From a virus, in the IMG/VR virus record IMGVR_UViG_3300002835_000205, positions 1-59,471 of that record: a DNA stretch of 59,471 nt; one strand, 5' to 3'. A program made the translations under genes and the position numbers. Of this stretch, positions 52,190 to 59,158 are shown in pieces. Under the pieces are notes generated by a model. That model did no database searches, was not told the DNA's origin, and saw nothing but the letters and a program-made list of their open reading frames with translations. How positions within the stretch are numbered: the stretch's first letter is position 1; each line of letters opens with the position of its first letter.

Positions 52190-53323
52190 ATGACACAACA
52201 ATATTCACACATAGATATTCAGTATCAGAGTCTACTAAATAATATAGTAGAGAACGGAGTAGAAAAATCAGATAGAACAGGTGCAGGTACACTATCTATA
52301 TTTGGACATCAGATTAGACATAATATGCAAGATGGATTTCCATTATTGACAACTAAGAAACTATCTTGGAAAAATATAGTTACTGAATTATTATGGTTTT
52401 TAAAAGGAGACACCAATATCAGATACTTACTAAATAACAATTGTAATATTTGGAATGGAGATGCTTATAAGAATTATATACATAAACATAACTTCCATAT
52501 TAATGAAAGTATAAACATGTTAACTATGGATGAGTTTATACATGTGATTAAAACTAATGATAATTTCTCGGACGAGTGGGGAGACTTGGGGAGGATTTAC
52601 GGAGCACAGTGGAGAAGATGGAAAAAAGTTGACGAGGTTTGGGATGAAAGATTAATACCTCCATTTAAGATTGAAAATATAGAACTTGTAGACCAAATCC
52701 AAAACCTCATCAACGACCTTAAAACAAACCCTGATTCAAGACGATTAATGGTAAACGCTTGGAATGTAGGTGAGTTGGACAAGATGGTTCTACCACCATG
52801 TCACTATGGATTTCAAGTTTATACAAGAGAATTGAGTTTGAAGGAAAGAATATTAATTGCAGAAACTAATACAGAAATAATACCTGGATTTGATTCTCAT
52901 TTTGATATTGATGAAGATGTTCATAATGTTTTAGATACTTGGAACACACCAACCCGAGCAATATCATTAATGTGGAATCAACGTTCTGTTGATACTTTCT
53001 TAGGATTACCATACAATATAGCATCCTATGCTTTATTACTAGAAATTTTAGCTAAAGAAGTAAATATGATTCCTGATGAACTGATAGGTAACTTAGGTGA
53101 TACTCATCTATACCTTAATCATATAAGACAAGCTGAGGAGCAAATAGCTAGAGTACCTTATAACTTGCCAAAACTACATATTAATACAGAGTTTTGGCAA
53201 ACTATGAGTGGTGAATGTGGTGTAGGTGATTTCAATACTAATTTACAAGGATTTGAAATTGATGATTTTATACTAGATAATTATCAGTGTCATCCAACAA
53301 TACGAGCAACTTTAAATAATTAA
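52190..53323 (+). CDS. thyA: Thymidylate synthase
   Basis: About 377 residues from the ATG at 52190. DRTGAGTLSIFGHQIRHNM holds the phosphate-binding Arg, GDLGRIYGAQWR and DSRRLMVNAWN are conserved, VLPPCHYGFQV has the catalytic Cys204, and RSVDTFLGLPYNIASY keeps the Asn that selects dUMP, arguing against dCMP hydroxymethylase. Larger than E. coli ThyA (264), with insertions near residues 90-125 and 215-255. Makes dTMP for this AT-rich genome. Confidence 0.95.
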   Translation: MTQQYSHIDIQYQSLLNNIVENGVEKSDRTGAGTLSIFGHQIRHNMQDGFPLLTTKKLSWKNIVTELLWFLKGDTNIRYLLNNNCNIWNGDAYKNYIHKHNFHINESINMLTMDEFIHVIKTNDNFSDEWGDLGRIYGAQWRRWKKVDEVWDERLIPPFKIENIELVDQIQNLINDLKTNPDSRRLMVNAWNVGELDKMVLPPCHYGFQVYTRELSLKERILIAETNTEIIPGFDSHFDIDEDVHNVLDTWNTPTRAISLMWNQRSVDTFLGLPYNIASYALLLEILAKEVNMIPDELIGNLGDTHLYLNHIRQAEEQIARVPYNLPKLHINTEFWQTMSGECGVGDFNTNLQGFEIDDFILDNYQCHPTIRATLNN

Positions 53324-53329
53324 AAAATC

Positions 53330-53491
53330 ATGTTAGAACAGTTAAGAGAATCTTTCCAAAATAGGGAAGATTCGGAAGGATTACACGAGATTAGAATGCA
53401 CATCAGGAGTTACAATAGAGATAGAGTTGAAAAGTGTATTAAAAATATACTTAAATTTTGGGATACTGAAATATTTGTAATAAAAAGATAG
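53330..53491 (+). CDS. 53-residue charged microprotein
   Basis: ATG at 53330, TAG at 53489-53491. The product (MLEQLRESFQNREDSEGLHE...VIKR) is helical and highly charged. It fills the 169-base gap between thyA and the phosphoesterase, ending one base before the next start, which supports it as a gene. Function unknown. Confidence 0.6.
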   Translation: MLEQLRESFQNREDSEGLHEIRMHIRSYNRDRVEKCIKNILKFWDTEIFVIKR

Positions 53492-53492
53492 T

Positions 53493-54224
53493 ATGAAAAC
53501 AATAATCCTAGGTGATACCCATGGTAATGATATTTGGAAAAAAATTGTGGAAGAAGAATCTCCTGATAAAGTCATATTTGTAGGAGATTACTTTGACAGC
53601 TTTGACATTAGCTTTGCCAAACAGATGTATAATTTCAATGAAATATTAGATTATAAAAAATCAGGTAATGCAGAAGTTACATTGCTTATAGGTAATCATG
53701 ATTACCACTACCTACCATTTGTATATGAAAATTATTCAGGATATCAGATGCATAACAGAATGACTATTGAAAATGCATTCTATGAAAATATGAATCATTT
53801 TAAAATTTGTCATAGTATAGATAATATACTAATAAGTCATGCGGGAGTAAGTAGTACATGGTTGCAAAAATGCTTAAGAGCTACGAATACTGAGTCATAT
53901 GGTTCAGCAAAATCTATAGAATCTCTAGTAAATTTAGTATGGGAATTTAAACCTACTATATTTAAATTCGAGGGATTAGACCCATATGGTGATAGTGAAA
54001 TATCATCTCCTATATGGATAAGACCTAAGTCATTGCAGAGGTCTAATTACGATAATTTAAGAAAAGAAATAATTCAGGTTGTCGGTCATACTCAACAACG
54101 TTTTATAGATATTGAGGGAAAGACTACGGGAGGAAGGTATTACTATATAGATACCTTGAATACGAGCGGAGAATACCTAGGTATCATTGATAATGAGATT
54201 AAATGTTTTAAAATAAATAACTAA
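53493..54224 (+). CDS. Calcineurin-like metallophosphoesterase
   Basis: 243 residues with the full metal motif series: GDTHGND (residues 7-13), FVGDYFDSF, LIGNHDYHY, LISHAGVS and VVGHTQQ. Complete, soluble. Related phage enzymes act as phosphatases or 2',3'-cyclic phosphodiesterases; the substrate here is unknown. Together with the RNA ligase downstream it could belong to RNA repair, which is inference. Confidence 0.88.
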   Translation: MKTIILGDTHGNDIWKKIVEEESPDKVIFVGDYFDSFDISFAKQMYNFNEILDYKKSGNAEVTLLIGNHDYHYLPFVYENYSGYQMHNRMTIENAFYENMNHFKICHSIDNILISHAGVSSTWLQKCLRATNTESYGSAKSIESLVNLVWEFKPTIFKFEGLDPYGDSEISSPIWIRPKSLQRSNYDNLRKEIIQVVGHTQQRFIDIEGKTTGGRYYYIDTLNTSGEYLGIIDNEIKCFKINN

Positions 54225-54236
54225 ATCGTAAAGTTT

Positions 54237-54482
54237 ATGAAACAAGTTGAATTAATTGGATTAGGATTTACTAAAGAATTGGTTGAAGAAGATTCTGAAG
54301 TATATTACTATGTGTATGAAAGTCATATGGGATTATGTCTAATAACAACTCAATGTTCAGATGAGGTATCTCACGATAATTGGAAAGTATGCATATTCGA
54401 TTCAAGTTTTGATTACACATACAGTACTATAGAACAAGTAGAAGCACTAATAGATGCACATAATAATGTAGATGCTCATTAA
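54237..54482 (+). CDS. Unknown small protein
   Basis: 81 residues, beta-rich (VYYYVYESHMGLCLITTQCS, NWKVCIFDSS) with an acidic helical end. Similar single-domain 'L.GLG...E..DDs.yy.y......lit...s' proteins are common in early regions of Bacteroidota phages. Start in the AAAGTTT-ATG context. Confidence 0.55.
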   Translation: MKQVELIGLGFTKELVEEDSEVYYYVYESHMGLCLITTQCSDEVSHDNWKVCIFDSSFDYTYSTIEQVEALIDAHNNVDAH

Positions 54483-54559
54483 CAAATAATTAACATTATT
54501 ATTTAGGAAACTTACAATAATAATCTTAAATTTGATTTCACTTTCAAAATAGTTTCAAC

Positions 54560-54913
54560 ATGACCAAGAAAAATTTTATATCTATATTAAAATATTACTA
54601 TGAAATTTCAGAATATATACATGAGTTATATTCCATAGGATTCGATATTTCGGACAATCCGAAGTTTCCAATACAAAATTTAGTTTTTAGCATGTTTGAT
54701 GAAATCATGAAAACTAAATATAATGAAGAAGGATTGGATTGGATAACTTGGTATATATTTGAGTATTCACCGTATAATAAGGAAGATTCTGAGGAGTGGA
54801 TGTATCCTAAAAGAGAACCTGCTGCGTGGGATGCCGACAAGAATCCAATATGTTTTAATATTGATGTACTGTACGACTATGTAAATGAACATTGTAGGTG
54901 TAAAAAAAAGTAA
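54560..54913 (+). CDS. Conserved hypothetical phage protein
   Basis: 117 residues. The central YNEEGLDWITWYIFEYSPY and late PAAWDADKNPICFNIDVLYDYV match a family pattern in phage early regions ('yg.eg.dWi.Wf.yE......aWDe.g.pI...v..L..yl'). A Cys/Lys-rich tail (CRCKKK) ends it. Function unknown. Confidence 0.6.
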   Translation: MTKKNFISILKYYYEISEYIHELYSIGFDISDNPKFPIQNLVFSMFDEIMKTKYNEEGLDWITWYIFEYSPYNKEDSEEWMYPKREPAAWDADKNPICFNIDVLYDYVNEHCRCKKK

Positions 54914-54918
54914 TAGCT

Positions 54919-55230
54919 ATGATAGTAAACTCAAGAGTTGTACATTGTAAGAAGGAAAATTATAATGTATATATTGGTAGACCTTGTAAATGGGGTAATC
55001 CATATACACATAAGCAAGATGGCAAAACACTTGCTAAGTATGTGGTAAATACGAGAGAAGAGGCTGTAGAAGCTTACAGAGAGTGGATTACTAATGGGGA
55101 AGGAAAACATTTACTAGATGATTTGCATGAGTTAAAAGGTGGAAAGATTCTCGGTTGTTGGTGTAAACCTCAAGCATGTCATGGAGATGTATTAGTTGAA
55201 CTTATAAATAAAAAATTTTATGATAGATAA
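54919..55230 (+). CDS. DUF4326 protein
   Basis: 103 residues: RVVHCKKENYNVYIGRPCKWGNPYTH at the start and KILGCWCKPQACHGDVLVEL at the end, the defining elements of DUF4326. The conserved Cys and His probably bind metal. Widespread in phages, biochemical role unknown. Overlaps the next gene by 11 bases. Confidence 0.88.
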   Translation: MIVNSRVVHCKKENYNVYIGRPCKWGNPYTHKQDGKTLAKYVVNTREEAVEAYREWITNGEGKHLLDDLHELKGGKILGCWCKPQACHGDVLVELINKKFYDR

Positions 55231-55459
55231 TATTTTAGAAAATTATCCCGAAGAGGAGTTTTTAAAAGCTGATGGATTTGATGAGGCTATACTTGGAGTT
55301 GATGATACCTCAATGAGGCTTATATATTCTGTATCCAAGTGTATTGAAATCCTTATGAAAGATATGTCAGATGAGGATGCTTTTGAATACTTTTATTTTA
55401 ATGTCAGTGGAGCTTATGTTGGGGATAAAACACCCATATGGTGTAATGATATTATATAA
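55220..55459 (+). CDS. Conserved hypothetical phage protein
   Basis: 79 residues with GFDEAILGVDD...RLIYSVSKCIEIL and DAFEYFYFNVSGAYVGDKTPIW. The pattern 'G.deA..G......lvYd..k.ie.L...gms.eeA.EyfefNv.gayvG..TP' is a familiar small phage family without known function. Confidence 0.7.
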   Translation: MIDNILENYPEEEFLKADGFDEAILGVDDTSMRLIYSVSKCIEILMKDMSDEDAFEYFYFNVSGAYVGDKTPIWCNDII

Positions 55460-55487
55460 ATTTTATTATGATAAAAAACACAAAATT

Positions 55488-56090
55488 ATGAGTATCACAA
55501 AAATTTCATTAGAAAACAAAAACGACTCATCTTGTATATCTGCTATTAATATCAGTAAATCAAGAGTACTTAAAACCACTATAAAAAAAATAGCTGAGTA
55601 TTGGATTGAAAATACTAATATCCACGAATCAGAATTAAATTTTGATTGGGCTGATGCTTACACTAATTGTTGGAATTGTGGTGATGATAAGTATTCAAAA
55701 TCACAAAAAAAAGTTTTTTTACAAAGATGTCATATAATACCACATGCTTTAGGTGGTTCGGATACTCCTAGTAACTATGTTCTTCTTTGTAAACAATGTC
55801 ATGCCGAAGCTCCAAATATTGCTAACACTGATGATATGTGGGATTGGATTAAATCTAATCGTGTACCTTATTCTATTTATGGTACATATAGAATTAATAA
55901 GGCATTGATAATGTTTGAGCAAAGAGAAGGAGAATCTTTTTTTGAAAAAATAGTAAAAAAAGAAAACTTTGATATTAAAAATGTTAATAATTTACTCAGT
56001 AATAGTAAGAATACTATTAATAGTCATGGTTTCGATAAGTATAACGTTAGCTCGTGGTATTATTTACTAAAACATATTGCTTATAATTAA
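55488..56090 (+). CDS. HNH endonuclease with zinc-binding Cys pairs
   Basis: About 200 residues from the ATG at 55488. CWNCGD, then FLQRCHIIPHALGGSDTPSNYVLLCKQCHAEAPN: two Cys pairs and an intact H-N-H core (IIPHALGG, N, CKQCH). The N-terminal part is basic (SRVLKTTIKKIAEYW) and the C-terminal part Asn/Lys-rich. Free-standing HNH genes in phages are often mobile; this one directly precedes an ART-like cassette gene. It could also be a restriction-type nuclease. Confidence 0.82.
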   Translation: MSITKISLENKNDSSCISAINISKSRVLKTTIKKIAEYWIENTNIHESELNFDWADAYTNCWNCGDDKYSKSQKKVFLQRCHIIPHALGGSDTPSNYVLLCKQCHAEAPNIANTDDMWDWIKSNRVPYSIYGTYRINKALIMFEQREGESFFEKIVKKENFDIKNVNNLLSNSKNTINSHGFDKYNVSSWYYLLKHIAYN

Positions 56091-56119
56091 AACACTAAAA
56101 AGAAAAACAAAATAAAACA

Positions 56120-56515
56120 ATGAAAAATTTGAGAAAATTTATCACAACTACAATAAGAGAGTTGTTGAATGAGAACATATCAAATAACATTATATATCGT
56201 GGTGGATTACCGTTAGATATAAATAAGGTTAAGTCAGATGGTGTTTCTTTTACAACAAATATTGAAATTGGTAAATTTTGGGCTGGTAGTGTAGTCGGGG
56301 GTAAACTATTTCAATATAAATTAAAAGATAATGCTAATATTTTAACCACAAATGATTTTCCAAAAAAAATTATACCAAGAGAAAGACCATATAACCATCA
56401 AGATAAAGAAAGAATAGTTAATCATGCTTTGGTTGAAGGTTACGATGGTGTTGATTTGAGTGGATATTTCAATGAAAGTGAAATTAGGATATTCAATCTT
56501 GATGTTGTAATTTAA
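56120..56515 (+). CDS. ART-fold-like protein with capsid-targeting-like leader
   Basis: 131 residues. Leader MKNLRKFITTTIRELLNEN matches that of the cassette protein at 35031 almost residue for residue and ends in LLNE. The mature part (NIIYRGGLPLDI..., GVSFTTNIEIGKFWAG, LFQYKLKDNANILTTNDF, ALVEGYDGVDLSG, NESEIRIFNLDVV) fits a small ADP-ribosyltransferase fold: R in YRG (R-S-E type), the 'S-x-T/S' like VSFTT strand and the final S-E-I-R-I with the catalytic-Glu position. This is the clearest ART candidate in the window; activity is inferred. Confidence 0.7.
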   Translation: MKNLRKFITTTIRELLNENISNNIIYRGGLPLDINKVKSDGVSFTTNIEIGKFWAGSVVGGKLFQYKLKDNANILTTNDFPKKIIPRERPYNHQDKERIVNHALVEGYDGVDLSGYFNESEIRIFNLDVVI

Positions 56516-56583
56516 AAGTGTGTTGGTTTTTTCTTTTAAAATTTTCAACCGAAATGTTGATTAGGACTATAAACGGAACACTT
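56516..56583. other. Nested inverted repeats after the ART-like gene
   Basis: Outer arms AAGTGT (56516-56521) and ACACTT (56578-56583) enclose a hairpin TCAAC (56545-56549) and GTTGA (56556-56560) with loop CGAAAT. The layout parallels that at 35585-35638 after the other leader-bearing gene. The remaining bases to 56660 show nothing further. Confidence 0.5.
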
Positions 56584-56660
56584 ACACATAACTAATAGCT
56601 ATGCGATACTATATTGAGAGTCAAAGATTATAATAAATTTACAAACCTAAATTTACTGTT

Positions 56661-57218
56661 ATGTACATTTTAACTATTTTATTAATTATTGTAATTGGAT
56701 ATATCCCTGCAATAATATTGTATTTTTACATTAAATCATACATATCTTATAAAATAGGATTGTATCAATTGGAAAAGAAGTATGGTTCAATGTCAAATAA
56801 GAATCAACGGTACAGGTTTCCTCCCGTTGCTTTCAAAGATATACTTAGATGTTTTTCCAATGACCGAGAAGACAGATATCACTACCTAGGTATTTCTTGG
56901 AATATATTTACAGAAGGTACTGATTTACATAGATACTTAGAAGACTTTATAAAGTTTGTCGCAAAGAAAGCTAAACCATGGTGGTGTCCTGCATTTGTGT
57001 TGAATCTTCTCCATTTGTTTGCTAATGATAACTCAATAGTAAGATGTAGAGATATGCATTTGTCAGCTGCTCTTAGATATTTTACAGGAGGATTATTAAT
57101 AACTGACATAAAAATAAAGTATGGTACACTAAGAGTTTATGGATATTTTACCAAAGAAATCGATGATGAATTAACCAAATTAGAAAATTTGATTGACCCA
57201 CATTTAGAAGCTTATTAA
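56661..57218 (+). CDS. Unknown membrane-anchored protein
   Basis: 185 residues: an N-terminal hydrophobic helix of about 25 residues (YILTILLIIVIGYIPAIILYFYI) and a soluble domain with PPVAFKDILRCFSNDREDRYHYLG, KPWWCPAFVLNLLHLFANDNSIVRCRD and a beta hairpin (LLITDIKIKYGTLRVYGYF). The 'dik.KyG.LRvYg.f' ending recurs in small phage proteins. Function unknown. Confidence 0.6.
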   Translation: MYILTILLIIVIGYIPAIILYFYIKSYISYKIGLYQLEKKYGSMSNKNQRYRFPPVAFKDILRCFSNDREDRYHYLGISWNIFTEGTDLHRYLEDFIKFVAKKAKPWWCPAFVLNLLHLFANDNSIVRCRDMHLSAALRYFTGGLLITDIKIKYGTLRVYGYFTKEIDDELTKLENLIDPHLEAY

Positions 57219-57219
57219 T

Positions 57220-57522
57220 ATGGATACTAATAGCAGACGAGAATATCACAGAAATAGATTTGCGAATCTTACTGAAGAGCAAAGAGAATTACACAATAGG
57301 AGAAATCTGCAACACTACCATGGTATGTCTGAATTTGCTAGGCAAAAACATATAGCAGCAAAGAAAACATATTATCAGAATAATAAAGAACGTATAAAGA
57401 GTAAAACAAAGGAGTATTACAGTGAAAATACAGAAGTTATAAAGCAGAAAAAACGAGACCATTATGCGAGAGTCAAACAAAATTTTGGGGAGAAGACAGA
57501 ACAAAATCTACAGCAAATTTAA
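57220..57522 (+). CDS. Unknown basic helical protein
   Basis: 100 residues rich in Arg, Lys, Gln and Tyr (REYHRNRFANLTEEQRELHNRRNLQHY, KTYYQNNKERIKSKTKEYY). The repeated 'YYq.NKE.ik.K.keYy' units resemble the basic helical segments in or near phage and algal-virus HNH-type proteins, probably nucleic-acid binding. Stand-alone here; function unknown. Confidence 0.55.
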   Translation: MDTNSRREYHRNRFANLTEEQRELHNRRNLQHYHGMSEFARQKHIAAKKTYYQNNKERIKSKTKEYYSENTEVIKQKKRDHYARVKQNFGEKTEQNLQQI

Positions 57523-57553
57523 TTTACAAGTAATTTATAAAAACAAATAGTTT

Positions 57554-58705
57554 ATGGAAAACTTAAACAGCGTATGTTTTATTTCACAAATAAATGAAGT
57601 AAAACCTATAGAAAACTCTGACAATATAGAACTAGCTATTGTTAATGGTTGGAATTGTGTTGTCAAGAAGAACCTTTATAAGGTAGGTGACTTAGTAGTA
57701 TGCATGACAACTGATGCAGTTCTACCTAAAGAAGTAGCAGATATGCTAGAAGTAACTAGCTACCTCAGAAGTGGGAACAGAGTAAGAACTGTTAAACTAA
57801 GAAATACCTACAGTGAGTGTTTGGTAACTCCTCTATATGCATTTTCAAATACCTTATCTGCATATGATTCCATGCATGTAGGAAAAGACTTAATGTCAAT
57901 CTTAGGAATATATAAGTATGACCCACCCGCTAAAATGCTCAGGTTGTCTAACGGTAAAACAAGAAAATATCATGAGAACCCTAACTTTCCAATTTATTAT
58001 AAATTTCCAAATATAAAGAATAAACCTAATTTGTTCAACTCAGTTGATTATGTAGAAATTACAAGAAAAATACATGGAACAAATGCAAGATACGGTATAG
58101 TAAAAAAGAATAAACTATCTGTATGGAGTAAGATAAAGAAATTCTTAGGTTTTTCATTAGGTTGGGATGCATATGAATTTGTGGTAGGTTCTCACAATGT
58201 AGAAAAAGGTTCTGAAAGTCAAGGATTTTATGATAGAAATGTTTGGTTCGATATTGCGGATAAATACCAAATTAAAGATAGACTTTGGAATGTTGTTAAA
58301 AATAAGGTATCTTCGTGCCAACCTGAAGACATTGGCAGTGGACTAGTAATTTATGGAGAAATCTATGGGAAGGGTATTCAAAAGAACTATGAATATGGGT
58401 TAGATGATATTATGTTTTTTATATTTGATATTGAATTAGATAAGAAGTATTTAAATATGACTTCTGCTCAATACATGGCTGAAGATTGTATAGGTATTTC
58501 GTATGCTGAAGTTCTATACACAGGATTTTACTCAGAAGAAATTAAGAATACTTATGTATTCAATAATTTTATAAACAATACCAAAGTACCACATGAAGGT
58601 GTCGTTATAAAATCTATTGATGGTGATAGGCATAAAGTAGCTAAAGTAATAAATCCTGATTACTTGATATACGGAGAGAAACATAGTATTGGAGATTCAC
58701 ACTAA
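57554..58705 (+). CDS. RNA ligase (Rnl5/DraRnl-like, nick-sealing)
   Basis: 383 residues. An N-terminal OB-like domain (KPIENSDNIELAIVNGWNCVVKKNLYKVGDLVVCMTTDAVLP) is followed by the nucleotidyltransferase core: motif I EITRKIHGTNARYG with Lys172, motif III-like region VIYGEIYGKG, MFFIFDIEL, motif IV HEGVVIKS and motif V KVAKVINPDYL. The N-terminal-OB plan matches the Deinococcus-type ligase rather than T4 Rnl1. It would seal nicked RNA, for example after host anticodon-nuclease damage. Confidence 0.88.
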   Translation: MENLNSVCFISQINEVKPIENSDNIELAIVNGWNCVVKKNLYKVGDLVVCMTTDAVLPKEVADMLEVTSYLRSGNRVRTVKLRNTYSECLVTPLYAFSNTLSAYDSMHVGKDLMSILGIYKYDPPAKMLRLSNGKTRKYHENPNFPIYYKFPNIKNKPNLFNSVDYVEITRKIHGTNARYGIVKKNKLSVWSKIKKFLGFSLGWDAYEFVVGSHNVEKGSESQGFYDRNVWFDIADKYQIKDRLWNVVKNKVSSCQPEDIGSGLVIYGEIYGKGIQKNYEYGLDDIMFFIFDIELDKKYLNMTSAQYMAEDCIGISYAEVLYTGFYSEEIKNTYVFNNFINNTKVPHEGVVIKSIDGDRHKVAKVINPDYLIYGEKHSIGDSH

Positions 58706-58711
58706 AAAGTT

Positions 58712-59158
58712 ATGGAAAAAGAGCATGATTGGAGACAAGAGTGGAAGGATATGCCTGAATTCCATGTACCTACTAGAAATACAGAATTAAGAAACCAAAT
58801 TGATATTTCTGACATAAAAGAATTATCAAATAACTCTACATCAGTATTTCCTAAGTATCCTATATACATAATATCTAAAGGTAGATGGAAAAGTCCATTA
58901 ACTGCAAGGGCATTGGATAAGATGGGAATTGATTATAGAATTGTTATAGAATCTTTAGAATATGATAATTACTGTAAAACAATAGCAAAAGAAAAAATAT
59001 TAGTTTTACCATTTGATAATCTAGGACAAGGTTCAATACCTGCAAGAAATTGGGTATGGGAACATTCTATAGGAGAAGGACATAGAAGACATTGGATATT
59101 AGATGATAATATAAATGGATTCGGATATCAAAAAGGGGGAGAAGAGTCAATGCAGTAA
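58712..59158 (+). CDS. TET-associated-type glycosyltransferase, N-terminal part (frameshifted)
   Basis: 148 residues, opening WRQEWKDMPEF, then FPKYPIYIISKGRWKSPLTARALDKMGIDYRIVIES, LPFDNLGQGSIPARNWVWEHSIGEGHRRHWILDDNINGF. This is the GT-A core of the TET-associated glycosyltransferase (TAGT) family, with the WxLDDNI metal motif. TAGTs are known from phages that glycosylate hydroxymethylated pyrimidines. The frame meets a stop 15 residues past the core, after an A5G5 run (59130-59139), and the rest continues in the -1 frame. Start in the AAAGTT-ATG context. Confidence 0.75.
   Translation: MEKEHDWRQEWKDMPEFHVPTRNTELRNQIDISDIKELSNNSTSVFPKYPIYIISKGRWKSPLTARALDKMGIDYRIVIESLEYDNYCKTIAKEKILVLPFDNLGQGSIPARNWVWEHSIGEGHRRHWILDDNINGFGYQKGGEESMQ

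Noticed and set aside
52190-53323. dCMP or dUMP hydroxymethylase instead of thymidylate synthase
   Set aside because: The FLGLPYN motif keeps the Asn that selects dUMP, and the overall motif set is ThyA-like; insertions alone do not support a hydroxymethylase.
56584-56660. tRNA or small RNA gene in the gap after the ART-like gene
   Set aside because: No cloverleaf, T-loop consensus or CCA-adjacent acceptor stem can be formed; only the nested inverted repeat upstream is notable.
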